A stretch of DNA of 64,000 bases, taken from assembly GCF_042652345.1 (NCBI RefSeq), contig NZ_JBHSJJ010000023.1, forward strand, positions 6,891 through 70,890, read 5' to 3'. Of this stretch, positions 7,995 to 16,321 are shown piece after piece. How positions within the stretch are numbered: position 1 is the first letter of the stretch; each line of letters begins with the position of its first letter. The stretch comes from Negadavirga shengliensis (GTDB lineage: Bacteria; Bacteroidota; Bacteroidia; Cytophagales; Cyclobacteriaceae). The position numbers and the translations under genes are program-made. The notes beneath the pieces are model-generated. The model saw nothing but the letters and a program-made list of their open reading frames with translations. It did not search any database and was not told the origin of the DNA.

Positions 7995-9386
7995 ATGACA
8001 ACTACCCTCATCATAGGAGAGCAATCCCTTCAGGACTTCCAAACGACTTTTCGCGGAGCGCTCATCACCCCGGATCATAAAAGCTATGACGACTGTCGAG
8101 CCCTTTACAATGGCATGATCGACAAGCACCCCGCCCTGATCGCCCAATGTACCGGTGTTGCAGATGTCATGGCAGCGGTAAACTTCGGACGAGACAATAA
8201 TCTCCTCACCGCCATTCGTGGTGGCGGGCACAATGGTCCCGGCCTGGGGAGTTGTGACGACGGGCTGGTGATCGACCTGTCCCGGATGAAGGGCATACGG
8301 GTAGACCCCGAATCCCAAACCGTCCGGGTGGAAGCAGGCTGCACCACCGGCGATCTGGATCATGCGACGCATGCCTTTGGACTGGCCGTACCCACCGGGA
8401 TCATCTCCACCACCGGCATTGCCGGGCTCACCCTGGGTGGGGGGCATGGCTATCTGAGCCGCCAATACGGCCTGACCATCGACAACCTGCTGGAAGTCGA
8501 TATGGTCCTGGCGGATGGGAGCTTTGTCTCGGCCAATCGCGGGGTGCACGAAGACCTCTTCTGGGCCATCCGGGGTGGCGGCGGCAACTTCGGCGTGGTC
8601 ACCAGCTTCGTATTTCAACTGCATCCGGTCAGCAGGGTCTATGCCGGTCCTGTGGCATGGAAACTGGCAGATGCCCGGCATATTATGAAGGCCTACCGGG
8701 AGTTTTTAAGCCAAGCGCCAGAGAAACTCGGCGCATTTCTGGGCTTGAAAACCATCCTGTCCACGGCTCCCTTCCCGGAAGAAATATGGGGAGAACGGAT
8801 CTGCCTTATCATGTTCTGCTACAATGGCAATGAAGACGACGCAAGAGAGGTGATCGCCCCACTGCTGGACAAGTTGCCCAAACCCCTCCTCAACTGGCTC
8901 CAGCCCTTGCCTTACCCAACCGTGCAGGCGATGTTTGACCCGCTATACCCAAAAGGCTACCAGTGGTACTGGAACGGGGATTTTGTCCGGGAACTGACCG
9001 ATGAGGCTATCGAAAAACACATTGAAAATGCGGCAAATGCCCCCAGCGAGTTTTGTGCCATGCACCTGTACCCCATCGATCGGGCGGTACAGCGGGTAGG
9101 CTCTGGGGATACCGCCTGGTCCCGCCGGGACGCCACCTGGTCCATGGTGATCGTGGGAATAGATCCGGAACCGGAAAAGGCAGATGAACTCAAGGACTGG
9201 AGCCGGAACTACCGGGAATCCCTTAGTCCATTTAACGGCAATGGCGCCTATATCAACTTTATGATGGAGGAGGGCGGGGAACGGATAAAAGCCTTCTACG
9301 GCGCCAATTATGACGGGTTGGTGGAAATAAAAAGAAAATACGATCCGGAAAATTTCTTCCGGGTAAACCAGAATATCAAGCCATGA
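7995..9386 (+). CDS. FAD-linked oxidase, BBE/berberine-bridge-like
   Basis: A 463-residue flavin oxidase of the FAD_binding_4 plus BBE family. The FAD domain shows TAIRGGGHN (the His of RGGGH is the usual covalent FAD link), GGGHGYLSRQYG and IRGGGGNFGVVTSF; the C-terminus has the BBE signature YDPENFFRVNQNI. The second covalent anchor, a cysteine before the GGGxG loop in bicovalent enzymes, is absent (STTGIAGLTLGGG), so single attachment is expected. Likely substrates are sugars or phenolic compounds. No signal peptide is seen. Its stop codon overlaps the ATG that begins a leader-type repeat. Confidence 0.85.
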   Translation: MTTTLIIGEQSLQDFQTTFRGALITPDHKSYDDCRALYNGMIDKHPALIAQCTGVADVMAAVNFGRDNNLLTAIRGGGHNGPGLGSCDDGLVIDLSRMKGIRVDPESQTVRVEAGCTTGDLDHATHAFGLAVPTGIISTTGIAGLTLGGGHGYLSRQYGLTIDNLLEVDMVLADGSFVSANRGVHEDLFWAIRGGGGNFGVVTSFVFQLHPVSRVYAGPVAWKLADARHIMKAYREFLSQAPEKLGAFLGLKTILSTAPFPEEIWGERICLIMFCYNGNEDDAREVIAPLLDKLPKPLLNWLQPLPYPTVQAMFDPLYPKGYQWYWNGDFVRELTDEAIEKHIENAANAPSEFCAMHLYPIDRAVQRVGSGDTAWSRRDATWSMVIVGIDPEPEKADELKDWSRNYRESLSPFNGNGAYINFMMEEGGERIKAFYGANYDGLVEIKRKYDPENFFRVNQNIKP

Positions 9387-9522
9387 AACCGAGCGTGACG
9401 CAAGCGGCACACACTGAGATGCCCCGATAGCCCCGATAGCTATCGGGGGGGAAAACATGCGAGATTCCCCCGAAACAAGTTCGGGGCAGGCTATCTGACC
9501 TTTAAAAAACAATTATAAACAG
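9383..9522 (+). repeat. Start-codon-abutting leader repeat, copy 1
   Basis: Runs from ATGAAACCGAGC to AATTATAAACAG and is followed at once by copy 2. It holds the perfect palindrome CCCCGATAG/CTATCGGGG (9431-9448) and a second hairpin, CCCCGAA-ACAAG-TTCGGGG. Five further copies are at 9523, 15537, 26758, 26847 and (partial) 39973. Confidence 0.7.
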
Positions 9523-9614
9523 ATGAAATCGAGCATGACGGAAGCGACACAAACTGGGATGATTATCTATCATGCGAGATTCCTTATGGCCTATTGAGAA
9601 AAAATTATAACCAT
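9523..9614 (+). repeat. Start-codon-abutting leader repeat, copy 2
   Basis: A 92-base copy without the palindromes, from ATGAAATCGAGC to ATTATAACCAT, ending directly at ATG 9615 of the hydrolase gene. It could encode a 24-residue leader peptide ending at TGA near 9597, but that frame is not kept in the other copies. Confidence 0.7.
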
Positions 9615-10496
9615 ATGAAAAGGAAAATTGCTTTGGCTGTTACAATAGGGGTAGCGCTATCCCTTGCTTCATGTAATGTTACTTCAAAACAGGGTTCAGA
9701 CACTATGAAAATGCAATCGGAAGTTATGGGTAATGGCTCCCCTATTGTCCTTGTACCAGGCGGCTTAACCGGATGGGCGAGTTGGGAACCTTTTGTAGAA
9801 GGGTTTTCTAAAGACAGAACCGTCATTAGGGTCCAACTATTGGGGGTTCAATTCGGCTTGGAGAACCGACCGCTGCCGGAAGATTATTCGGTAAAGATGG
9901 AAAGTGGTGCCTTGGCGGCAACGCTGGATGCTTTAGGATACCAAATGCCGGTAGATGTGGTTGCATGGTCCTATGGCGCATTTACAGCGCTTGATTATGC
10001 ACTTGACAACCCTGACAGAATCCGAACATTGACCTTGATTGAACCGCCCGCGATGTGGGTGCTTCGTGCTACGGGAAAATGGAACCAGGAAGCGCAGGAA
10101 ATGGCTGAGTTCAGCCGGTCCTTTCAAGATGAAGTCACCGAAGATATGCTTGCGGAGTTTTTAAAAAATGCCGGATTTGTACAGCCCGGCCAATCCGCGA
10201 GAGAATTGCTTCAATGGGATCATTGGGTGCCTTTTAGGCGTTCGTTGCGCATCAATCCTTATACAGTGACCCATCAGGACGAGGTGGGCCGGTTGAAATC
10301 ATTTCAATCGCCCACTATGCTGGTAAAAGGCACCGGTTCCTCACCATTTCTGCATCAGATCATCGACGGGCTTTCCGAGCATATTCCCCATTCAACGGTG
10401 GTAGAATTTCCCGGCGGACATGCACCCCATCTCGTATCCCGTGACAGTTTCCTGGTTGAACTGGAAAGATTTCAAAGCCACGTTACCCAGCAATGA
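9615..10496 (+). CDS. Alpha/beta hydrolase lipoprotein
   Basis: 293 residues. The signal MKRKIALAVTIGVALSLASC makes it a lipoprotein. The hydrolase fold is clear: oxyanion strand PIVLVPGGLTGWASW, nucleophile elbow VVAWSYGAFTALDYAL (Ser in WSYGA), and catalytic His in FPGGHAPHLV near the C-terminus. It probably hydrolyses an ester or similar bond in the periplasm or at the outer membrane; the substrate is unknown. It starts exactly at the end of a repeat unit, which therefore supplies the whole immediate leader. Confidence 0.85.
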   Translation: MKRKIALAVTIGVALSLASCNVTSKQGSDTMKMQSEVMGNGSPIVLVPGGLTGWASWEPFVEGFSKDRTVIRVQLLGVQFGLENRPLPEDYSVKMESGALAATLDALGYQMPVDVVAWSYGAFTALDYALDNPDRIRTLTLIEPPAMWVLRATGKWNQEAQEMAEFSRSFQDEVTEDMLAEFLKNAGFVQPGQSARELLQWDHWVPFRRSLRINPYTVTHQDEVGRLKSFQSPTMLVKGTGSSPFLHQIIDGLSEHIPHSTVVEFPGGHAPHLVSRDSFLVELERFQSHVTQQ

Positions 10497-10529
10497 TCAT
10501 GAGAACGCTGTTTAGATTGACATTTCTAA

Positions 10530-10643
10530 CCTGTTGGAGCGGGATTCGCCAGTCCGAGCTTGTCTGACGCCGCGGTAAATGTCGGCAACACCATCATCAC
10601 GATGCTGACCCATGATATCTACCGACCGAGAGAAAACCGATAA
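10530..10643 (+). pseudogene. Possible C-terminal gene remnant
   Basis: A 37-residue frame between two stops, with no start, contains SDAAVNVGNTIITMLTHDIY. It looks like the tail of a lost protein because of its even composition and lack of low complexity, but I cannot name a family. It lies just before the Tat-exported DsrE-like gene. Confidence 0.25.
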
Positions 10644-10682
10644 AAACCCCATACCCAAATACTAACCAATCAAAGTCGAACA

Positions 10683-11372
10683 ATGAAAACAAACAACAAT
10701 TCAAGAAGGAATTTCCTGGAAACCGTGGTGCTGGGCACCGCGGTGGGTGGATTTTCCGCTTTCGCAGGAGCTGTGTCGGCCCAGCCGCTCAGTTCTGCTC
10801 CCGCCGCAACACCCAGTGATGCGGACGAATGGTTTAAGAAAATCAAGGGTAAGCACCGGGTAGTCTATGATGTGACCCAGCCTCATGGCGTATTCCCCTT
10901 CGCCTGGCCCCGGGTATTTCTACTGACGAATGAAGCTACCGGTACTCCCGAAAATGAGTGCAATGTAGTCGTGGTGCTGCGACATGATGCCATTCCTTAT
11001 GCGTTGGAAAACAGCCTCTGGCCCAAGTACAATTTCACGGAGATGTTTCATGCTCCAGATCCCATGACGGGAGAACCTGTTTCCAAAAATCCGTTTTGGA
11101 AGCCTGCACCAGGAACTTTCCAGTTTCCGGGATTCGGCGAAGTGGCGATAGGAATCGACCAGCTGCAAGCCAGTGGCGTGATGTTTTGCGTATGCAATGC
11201 CGCCCTGACCGTGTATTCCGCCGCCGCGGCACAGGCCATGAACCTGGATGCCGGGGAAGTGTACCAGGAATGGTCGGATGGATTGCTGCCTGACATCCAG
11301 GTCGTCCCATCCGGTGTCTGGGCCCTGGGCCGGGCACAGGAACACGGCTGTGCCTACATCTTCGCCGGCTGA
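10683..11372 (+). CDS. Tat-exported DsrE-like protein
   Basis: 229 residues. The N-terminus MKTNNNSRRNFLETVVLG is a twin-arginine signal, so the folded protein is sent to the periplasm. The body resembles DsrE/DsrF-like folds: CNVVVVLRHDAIPYALEN and later ASGVMFCVCNAALTV, with two cysteines at 169 and 171 where DsrE proteins carry a sulfur-binding cysteine. It is followed by a second DsrE gene and a TsdA-like cytochrome in the same direction, which suggests a periplasmic role in handling sulfane sulfur or thiosulfate. Confidence 0.75.
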   Translation: MKTNNNSRRNFLETVVLGTAVGGFSAFAGAVSAQPLSSAPAATPSDADEWFKKIKGKHRVVYDVTQPHGVFPFAWPRVFLLTNEATGTPENECNVVVVLRHDAIPYALENSLWPKYNFTEMFHAPDPMTGEPVSKNPFWKPAPGTFQFPGFGEVAIGIDQLQASGVMFCVCNAALTVYSAAAAQAMNLDAGEVYQEWSDGLLPDIQVVPSGVWALGRAQEHGCAYIFAG

Positions 11373-11405
11373 GTCCGGTAGACATGGGTTGACAAAAATC
11401 CGCAA

Positions 11406-11825
11406 ATGATGAAAAAACTCTTGTTTCTGATCCCATTGCTGGCAGCTACCCTGACGGCAATGGGACAAAATGAGCCGGTCAAGATCCTCTTCGATCTGAC
11501 CAGCAAAGACCCGGAGGTACACCAGGCCACTATTCGGCACGTGACGGCGATGTCAGCATCCTATCCCGAGGCCGAATTTCAAGTGGTAATGTATGGGGGC
11601 GGTGTATTTATGGTGGTTCCTGAGCAATCTTCCGTCACGAAAGAAGTCCAGGAACTGGTTACCCGTGACAACGTCCGGTTTGTCGTCTGTGAAATGGGAC
11701 TGAAGAGGCATCAGTTACAGATGTCCAACCTGATCCCCGGTGTGGGATCGGTGCCGGACGGAATTCTGGAGCTGGTTCAGAAGCAGCGACAGGGATGGGG
11801 GTATATAAAAGAAGGAGGGCTGTAA
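11406..11825 (+). CDS. Periplasmic DsrE family protein
   Basis: 139 residues. Signal peptide MKKLLFLIPLLAATLTAMGQ (cleavage likely after MGQ), then a DsrE-type alpha/beta domain: VKILFDLTSKDPEVHQATIRH, EFQVVMYGGGVFMVV, and FVVCEMGLKRHQ with one conserved-position cysteine at 95. DsrE proteins pass sulfur between carriers. It sits 33 bases after the Tat-exported DsrE-like gene and 76 before the dihaem cytochrome; all three are probably one unit. ATG 11409 is an equally possible start. Confidence 0.8.
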   Translation: MMKKLLFLIPLLAATLTAMGQNEPVKILFDLTSKDPEVHQATIRHVTAMSASYPEAEFQVVMYGGGVFMVVPEQSSVTKEVQELVTRDNVRFVVCEMGLKRHQLQMSNLIPGVGSVPDGILELVQKQRQGWGYIKEGGL

Positions 11826-11901
11826 AAGCTCTCTTTCTCCTGCTTTGATCAATTGTCAGGTCCCGCGTGACCTGTCCGGTTAAAACCAAACGCACGGATC
11901 A

Positions 11902-12939
11902 ATGAGGTATCAGGAAGAAAATTTCATGCAGGCAGTAAAACGGCTCACACTCCTCGTCCAAACGTTAATTGGATGTGTAGTGGGCGGGACAGCCCTTATA
12001 ATGGCAGTAGAGTTCGGTCTGTTTTCGCTTGGTCCTTCCCGAGATACCATTTCCACCGTCAACGCGGGAGGTCCGGGCTTGCATGAGGGGTCGGCTCTCT
12101 GGCAGGCCCCCGACACGTCTTCCATCCCTCACACTGAGGAGGGCAAACTGATCAGGTACGGAAGGGAGCTGATTGCCCATACTTCCAGGTACCTTGGTCC
12201 CCGTGGAGCGGTGAAGCCCCTCAGCAACGGGATGAATTGCCAGAACTGCCATCTGAAGGCGGGCACAGTACCTTTCGGGAACAATTATGGAAAAGTAGCG
12301 GCTACCTACCCCAAGCTACGCAACCGCTCGGGTACTGTGGAAGGTTTTGAAAAACGAATCAATGACTGCATAGAGCGCAGTCTGAATGGAGAAAAGCTTG
12401 ACCCGGACAGCCGGGAAATGCAGGCCATGATCGCTTACCTGAAATGGGTAGGAAAAGAGGTGAAAACGGACGATTCCCTCACAGGTTTCGGTCTCAAAGA
12501 ACTGGAGCCCCTTAACCGCCCGGCCGACCCTGTCAAGGGCAAGCTGGCTTATAACCTGTATTGTTCCCGTTGTCATGGGAATAACGGGGAAGGTCAATTG
12601 GCGGAGGACAATCTTGAATGGCTGTACCCACCTCTACATGGGGACCAAAGTTATAACATCGGGGCCGGCCTGTACCGGCTTTCCCGGTTTGCGGCATTTA
12701 TCAAAGCCAATATGCCCTTAGGGGTAACGTTTGAAAACCCTTTTTTATCGGACGAAGAAGCCTGGGATATAGCGGCTTATGTCAACTCCATGCCCCGGCC
12801 TTCCATGGACTTATCGATGGATTGGCCGGATATTTCCAAAAAGCCTGTCGATCATCCCTTCGGTCCCTATGCAGATGCTTTTACCGAAGAACAACATAAA
12901 TATGGTCCTTTTGACCCCATTAAAGAAAACCAGCCCTAG
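11902..12939 (+). CDS. tsdA: TsdA-like dihaem cytochrome c (thiosulfate dehydrogenase family)
   Basis: 345 residues with an N-terminal membrane anchor (hydrophobic 16-44) and two haem sites, CQNCH at 113-117 and CSRCH at 221-225. The stretch KRINDCIERSLNG places a cysteine at 156, where TsdA enzymes have the Cys ligand of the active-site haem, and FIKANMPLG (268-274) gives the Lys/Met ligand region of haem 2. TsdA joins two thiosulfates to tetrathionate, or works in reverse, in the periplasm. The neighbouring DsrE proteins support a sulfur role. Direction and physiological substrate are not shown by the sequence. Confidence 0.8.
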   Translation: MRYQEENFMQAVKRLTLLVQTLIGCVVGGTALIMAVEFGLFSLGPSRDTISTVNAGGPGLHEGSALWQAPDTSSIPHTEEGKLIRYGRELIAHTSRYLGPRGAVKPLSNGMNCQNCHLKAGTVPFGNNYGKVAATYPKLRNRSGTVEGFEKRINDCIERSLNGEKLDPDSREMQAMIAYLKWVGKEVKTDDSLTGFGLKELEPLNRPADPVKGKLAYNLYCSRCHGNNGEGQLAEDNLEWLYPPLHGDQSYNIGAGLYRLSRFAAFIKANMPLGVTFENPFLSDEEAWDIAAYVNSMPRPSMDLSMDWPDISKKPVDHPFGPYADAFTEEQHKYGPFDPIKENQP

Positions 12940-12980
12940 AAGGAACTATTGGGATTTTCTAAACACCAAACGACAAAGTC

Positions 12981-13123
12981 ATGAAAATACCGTTGCCATT
13001 ATTCTACTGATTCTGGGGATCGCGATGATCGCCATAAGTTTCAAAAATCAAATACTTCCGCCGGGCCTTACCGGGGTAGGCTTTTTGGCGATCAGCGTGC
13101 TGTTGTTTAGGAAAGAAATATAG
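12981..13123 (+). pseudogene. Small membrane protein with an apparent one-base deletion
   Basis: The frame ending at 13123 reads NTVAIILLILGIAMIAISF, then KNQILPPGLTGVGFLAISVL and LFRKEI: two membrane segments and a basic tail. It has no start of its own. ATG 12981 lies eight bases before this frame; one more A in the run at 12984-12987 would give MKN joined in frame to TVAIILL, a normal small membrane protein of about 48 residues. Either the gene is frameshifted, or there is a sequencing error, or it starts at the internal ATG. Confidence 0.4.
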
Positions 13124-13225
13124 ACTGAAAAGATCCTATTTTGCGAAAGTTAACAGCAATGGATAGCCGGCGGAACGGGACTCTCCAATCTAACCGGCTA
13201 TGCGCTCCAGACCACTACTATTGGG

Positions 13226-13387
13226 TCAAGGGTCAGCTTTCGGGTTAACCACCGAATTTTTGTCCACGAATTTCACTAACCCACTGGGGTCCTGGTGGTC
13301 ATCAAATGTCACATTGTAGTTTACAATAAACATTCCGAAAATGGCGTATGCTCTGGCTAGGTCGAATCCGATTGTCCTGACGTTCAT
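13226..13387 (-). pseudogene. N-terminal fragment of a multi-pass acyltransferase-like protein
   Basis: On the minus strand ATG 13387 opens 53 residues: MNVRTIGFDLARAYAIFGMF followed by IVNYNVTF. The pattern R-x-IGxDLARAxAIxGMxxVN is the first membrane segment of DUF418/DUF1624 (heparan-acetyltransferase-like) proteins, normally 350-400 residues. The frame then stops, so only the head is left. It is downstream of the chimeric regulator remnant on the same strand. Confidence 0.45.
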
Positions 13388-13465
13388 GGTGTTTGATGTT
13401 TAGGTTCAAGGTAAAGTTGAAACATCTTCCCCTGTTTTCATTTGACATAGATCAAATAATCGGAT

Positions 13466-13897
13466 TCAGATCTTAGACCTTATTCTACTCAATGTTTCCA
13501 AAGAAACGCCCAGGTAGGAGGCGATGAAAGTGATGTATTGAATGATATGGGGGTGGGATTCTAGTAAATGTAAGTAACGGCCAGTTGCAGATTGGGTATA
13601 GAACCGGTGCAGCTTTTCTTCCAGCCACATGGCATAAAATTCCGTTATCTTGACGTCGAATTCATGTAACTCGGGGTCGACATACGTGTCAGTGAAGGGC
13701 TGGATGATGAACAACTCATTTGTCATACCAGCTTGCAAAGCAAGCTGACGCCTGATTCCAACAACGGACATCAAAACAACCGGTTGGATGCGGGTGAAGA
13801 TGTTTGAGCTTGAAAATTGCGACTTCAAGTTGGCAAACTCTCTGGGAGCCAGCTTAAACATAAAGTCTTCCGGGAAGTGGTCTTTTTCTTTGGCTTT
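13466..13897 (-). pseudogene. ORF6N/Crp chimera, likely broken gene
   Basis: The 131-residue frame starts with DHFPEDFMFKLAPREFANLK just before and after ATG 13861, which is the ORF6N-domain segment (FPEDFMFxLxxxEFxxLKSQ). After a junction near residues 25-60 it continues as the C-terminal end of a Crp/Fnr regulator: MWLEEKLHRFYTQSATGRYL, HIIQYITFIASYLGVS and LETLSRIRSK. The cyclic-nucleotide domain is missing. In-frame sequence continues upstream of the ATG only to a TAA at 13898-13900. Most likely two unrelated genes joined by deletion. Confidence 0.55.
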
Positions 13898-13930
13898 TTA
13901 GTATTGTCCGGGGTGATAACTGTTATTTTT

Positions 13931-14734
13931 TCAAAAAGGAATCTTGGTGACTTTGTAATTCAGTGCGGTGGTTGTTCCCGCCGTGACATCTACGGTTACG
14001 CCTGTGATTTTTCCGGCCATCGCTGATGCGAGGAATACGGCCGTATTCGCAATGTCTTGCATCATGGGTAATTGCTTCAACATGGTGTCATTTTCTAATT
14101 TTGCCATGAATTCACTTACTTCTTTGGATGCATTGTCCAATGCTTCCATAAAAGGCCGGGAATCAGGCGATCCTGCCGACCTGATATTGACGACACGTAC
14201 ACCATAAGCGCCCAGTTCGGTTGCCAGGTTCCTTGAAAAACTTTCAATAGCGCAGCAAGCGGGCCCAAAACCACCCACGTTTGCGTAACCGATACCCCCT
14301 GGAGTTGCTGTAAGGGAAAGAATAACGCCCGCATTTTGGCCTGTCATTATTCTTGCAGCTGCGGTGGCGGTCAGGAATTGCGTTTGCATGGCGATGTGGA
14401 TAGGGCGCTGGAAATCGGCTAATGTCATTTCTGTCAAAGGAATATCCTGCGTATCCTGCAGACCAATGGCGTTGAAAGAAATATCGATACTTCCGGCTTT
14501 TTGTTTAACCGTGTTCAAATGGGTCGTTATCGCTTCGGCATCCAAGGCATCAACTTCTCCGGCTTCTGCCATGCCGCCCTGGGAATTGATGTCGTCGGCA
14601 ACCTTCCGCGCGGCGTCCATTCTCTTATGCGTGACAAATACTTTTGCTCCTGCATCGGCAAATGACCGGGCTATTGCTCCTCCCAAGGAAGGGCCTGCGC
14701 CATATATAACGGCATTTTTGTTTTGAAGTAACAT
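13931..14734 (-). CDS. SDR-family protein lacking the usual catalytic pair
   Basis: 267 residues, Rossmann fold. NAD(P) binding is shown by AVIYGAGPSLGGAIARSFADAG. The catalytic region reads YANVGGFGPACCAIESFSRNL, where classical short-chain dehydrogenases have YxxxK; the motif is not recognisable, as in a known subgroup carrying GGFGPACAAIE-like sequence. Thus either catalysis differs or the protein is a binding or regulatory form. It is oppositely oriented to the DHFR-like gene, with about 200 bases between their starts. Confidence 0.75.
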   Translation of the reverse strand: MLLQNKNAVIYGAGPSLGGAIARSFADAGAKVFVTHKRMDAARKVADDINSQGGMAEAGEVDALDAEAITTHLNTVKQKAGSIDISFNAIGLQDTQDIPLTEMTLADFQRPIHIAMQTQFLTATAAARIMTGQNAGVILSLTATPGGIGYANVGGFGPACCAIESFSRNLATELGAYGVRVVNIRSAGSPDSRPFMEALDNASKEVSEFMAKLENDTMLKQLPMMQDIANTAVFLASAMAGKITGVTVDVTAGTTTALNYKVTKIPF

Positions 14735-14936
14735 CGTTTTTTGTTTTAGTGCTGACCAAAATTGGCGGTTAATAATGAAATTTCAAGGGTAGGTATACGA
14801 CAATTGAGGGGGGGATTTATGCCAGCTATTGACGGAAGTGTCCGTATGTCATTTTAGCCCCTGTGATTGTCGTATCCGCACCGTAGTGGATAAGGTGTTA
14901 TTGTCGAGATTCGTATCTCAACAAAACGGTATGGTT

Positions 14937-15530
14937 ATGAGAAAAATAATTGTCTTATCCATGATCACATTGGATGGCGTAATGCAAGCGCCTGGAGGGC
15001 CTGAGGAAGACACATCAGGCGGTTTCAAATATGGCGGTTGGGTGGCACCGTATTCTGACGAGATTTATGACAAAGTGGTGCAAGAAGAGCTGAAACCCGC
15101 AGCGTATCTTTTAGGCAGAAAAACTTTTAAAATATGGGAAAACTACTGGCCGGCCCATGCAGGCTTTTGGCCGGGTATCAATGATGGCACGAAATACGTC
15201 CTGTCCAGGACGTTGAAAAAGTCGGATTGGAAAAACTCTGTTTTCCTTAAAAGCCTCGCAGACATCAAAAAGCTCAAACAATCACAAGGCCCTGATATTC
15301 AAGTTTGGGGCAGCAGTGAGCTCATTCAACTGCTGCTGAAGAATGATTTAGTAGACGAACTCCGGCTCAAAATTCACCCCTTGACTCTTGGTAAAGGAAA
15401 AAAATTGTTTGACAACGGCGTGATTCCGACAGCATTTACATTAGCAGAAAGTACGGTTACCACAACCGGAGTGATTATTGCCAATTACAAGCGGGCTGGG
15501 GAAGTAAAGACAGGTACTGTTGGGGTTTAA
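14937..15530 (+). CDS. RibD C-terminal/DHFR-like family protein
   Basis: 197 residues of the same superfamily as the gene at 206-772: MRKIIVLSMITLDGVMQAPG, LLGRKTFKIWENYWP, VLSRTLKKSDWKNSVFL, IQVWGSSELIQLLLKNDLVD and a C-terminal LGKGKKLFD. It should bind NADPH. ATG 14937 is chosen on family alignment; ATG 14931 (MVM) is close, and the longer upstream frame is not supported. Its stop is followed six bases later by a leader-type repeat leading to the VOC gene. Confidence 0.85.
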   Translation: MRKIIVLSMITLDGVMQAPGGPEEDTSGGFKYGGWVAPYSDEIYDKVVQEELKPAAYLLGRKTFKIWENYWPAHAGFWPGINDGTKYVLSRTLKKSDWKNSVFLKSLADIKKLKQSQGPDIQVWGSSELIQLLLKNDLVDELRLKIHPLTLGKGKKLFDNGVIPTAFTLAESTVTTTGVIIANYKRAGEVKTGTVGV

Positions 15531-15536
15531 GACGAA

Positions 15537-15681
15537 ATGAAACCGGGCACATGACGCACGCAGCACACACTGGGATGCCGCGATAGCCCCGATAGCTATC
15601 GGGGGGGGAAACATGCGGGACAAGCTATTCCGACCTGAGGTGCGGGACGAGTTATGACCATTGAAAAACAATTATAAACAG
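15537..15681 (+). repeat. Start-codon-abutting leader repeat, copy 3
   Basis: From ATGAAACCGGGC to AATTATAAACAG, followed by ATG 15682 and, seven bases on, by ATG 15689 of the VOC gene. Contains the perfect palindrome CCCCGATAG/CTATCGGGG at 15587-15604. Confidence 0.7.
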
Positions 15682-15688
15682 ATGAACT

Positions 15689-16141
15689 ATGGTAAAAAAT
15701 AAATTACTGAGAATGGACAATGTCGGCATTGTTGTAGAATCCCTTGATGACGCCATCTCTTTTTTCACAGAGATAGGCCTGAAGCTCGAAGGACGAGCCA
15801 CAGTCGAAGGGGAATGGGCCGGTCGTGTTACCGGATTGGGTTCCCAGTCGGTAGAGATTGCGATGATGGTTACCCCCGATGGCCACAGCCGGCTTGAGAT
15901 TTCGCGGTTTCTCACCCCGCCTACGATCTCGGATCACCGTACCGCTCCTGTGAACGCCCTGGGGTACCTGCGCGTCATGTTCACGGTTGAAGACATTGAT
16001 GAGATGGTAACCCGGCTACGCAGGCTTGGCGCTCAGCTCGTTGGCGAAGTGGTTCAGTACGAGGACTCGTATCGGCTCTGCTACATTCGCGGAACCGAAG
16101 GGATTCTTATCGGGCTGGCAGAACAACTCAATAATACATGA
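15689..16141 (+). CDS. VOC family protein
   Basis: 150 residues. LRMDNVGIVVESLDDAISFF and MVTRLRRLGAQLVGEV, with the closing YIRGTEGILIGLAEQL, define a glyoxalase/bleomycin-resistance fold. The first metal position, often His, is part of MDNVGIVV and not evident; a late glutamate (LAEQL) is kept. The family includes dioxygenases and lyases, and the substrate is unknown. ATG 15713 (MDNVG) is also possible. Confidence 0.8.
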   Translation: MVKNKLLRMDNVGIVVESLDDAISFFTEIGLKLEGRATVEGEWAGRVTGLGSQSVEIAMMVTPDGHSRLEISRFLTPPTISDHRTAPVNALGYLRVMFTVEDIDEMVTRLRRLGAQLVGEVVQYEDSYRLCYIRGTEGILIGLAEQLNNT

Positions 16142-16321
16142 GTGGCGGAAGTTGGATAAAAACGATGACCGAAGAATTTTCATTTGAACTTAGAGAACAC
16201 TGACAGACGAAAAAAAGACCAGTAGCTAACGACGGGTCTGGCGTCAGCTGTTCCCATAATCCCTGATGCTGCCATTCCAATTGGGTGGGGGAGGAGGTGG
16301 AGACAGGTATGATGAGACCGT

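Noticed and set aside
9523..9599. Leader peptide of 24 residues inside repeat copy 2
   Set aside because: The frame is not kept in copies 1 and 3, which stop early, so it is not treated as a gene.
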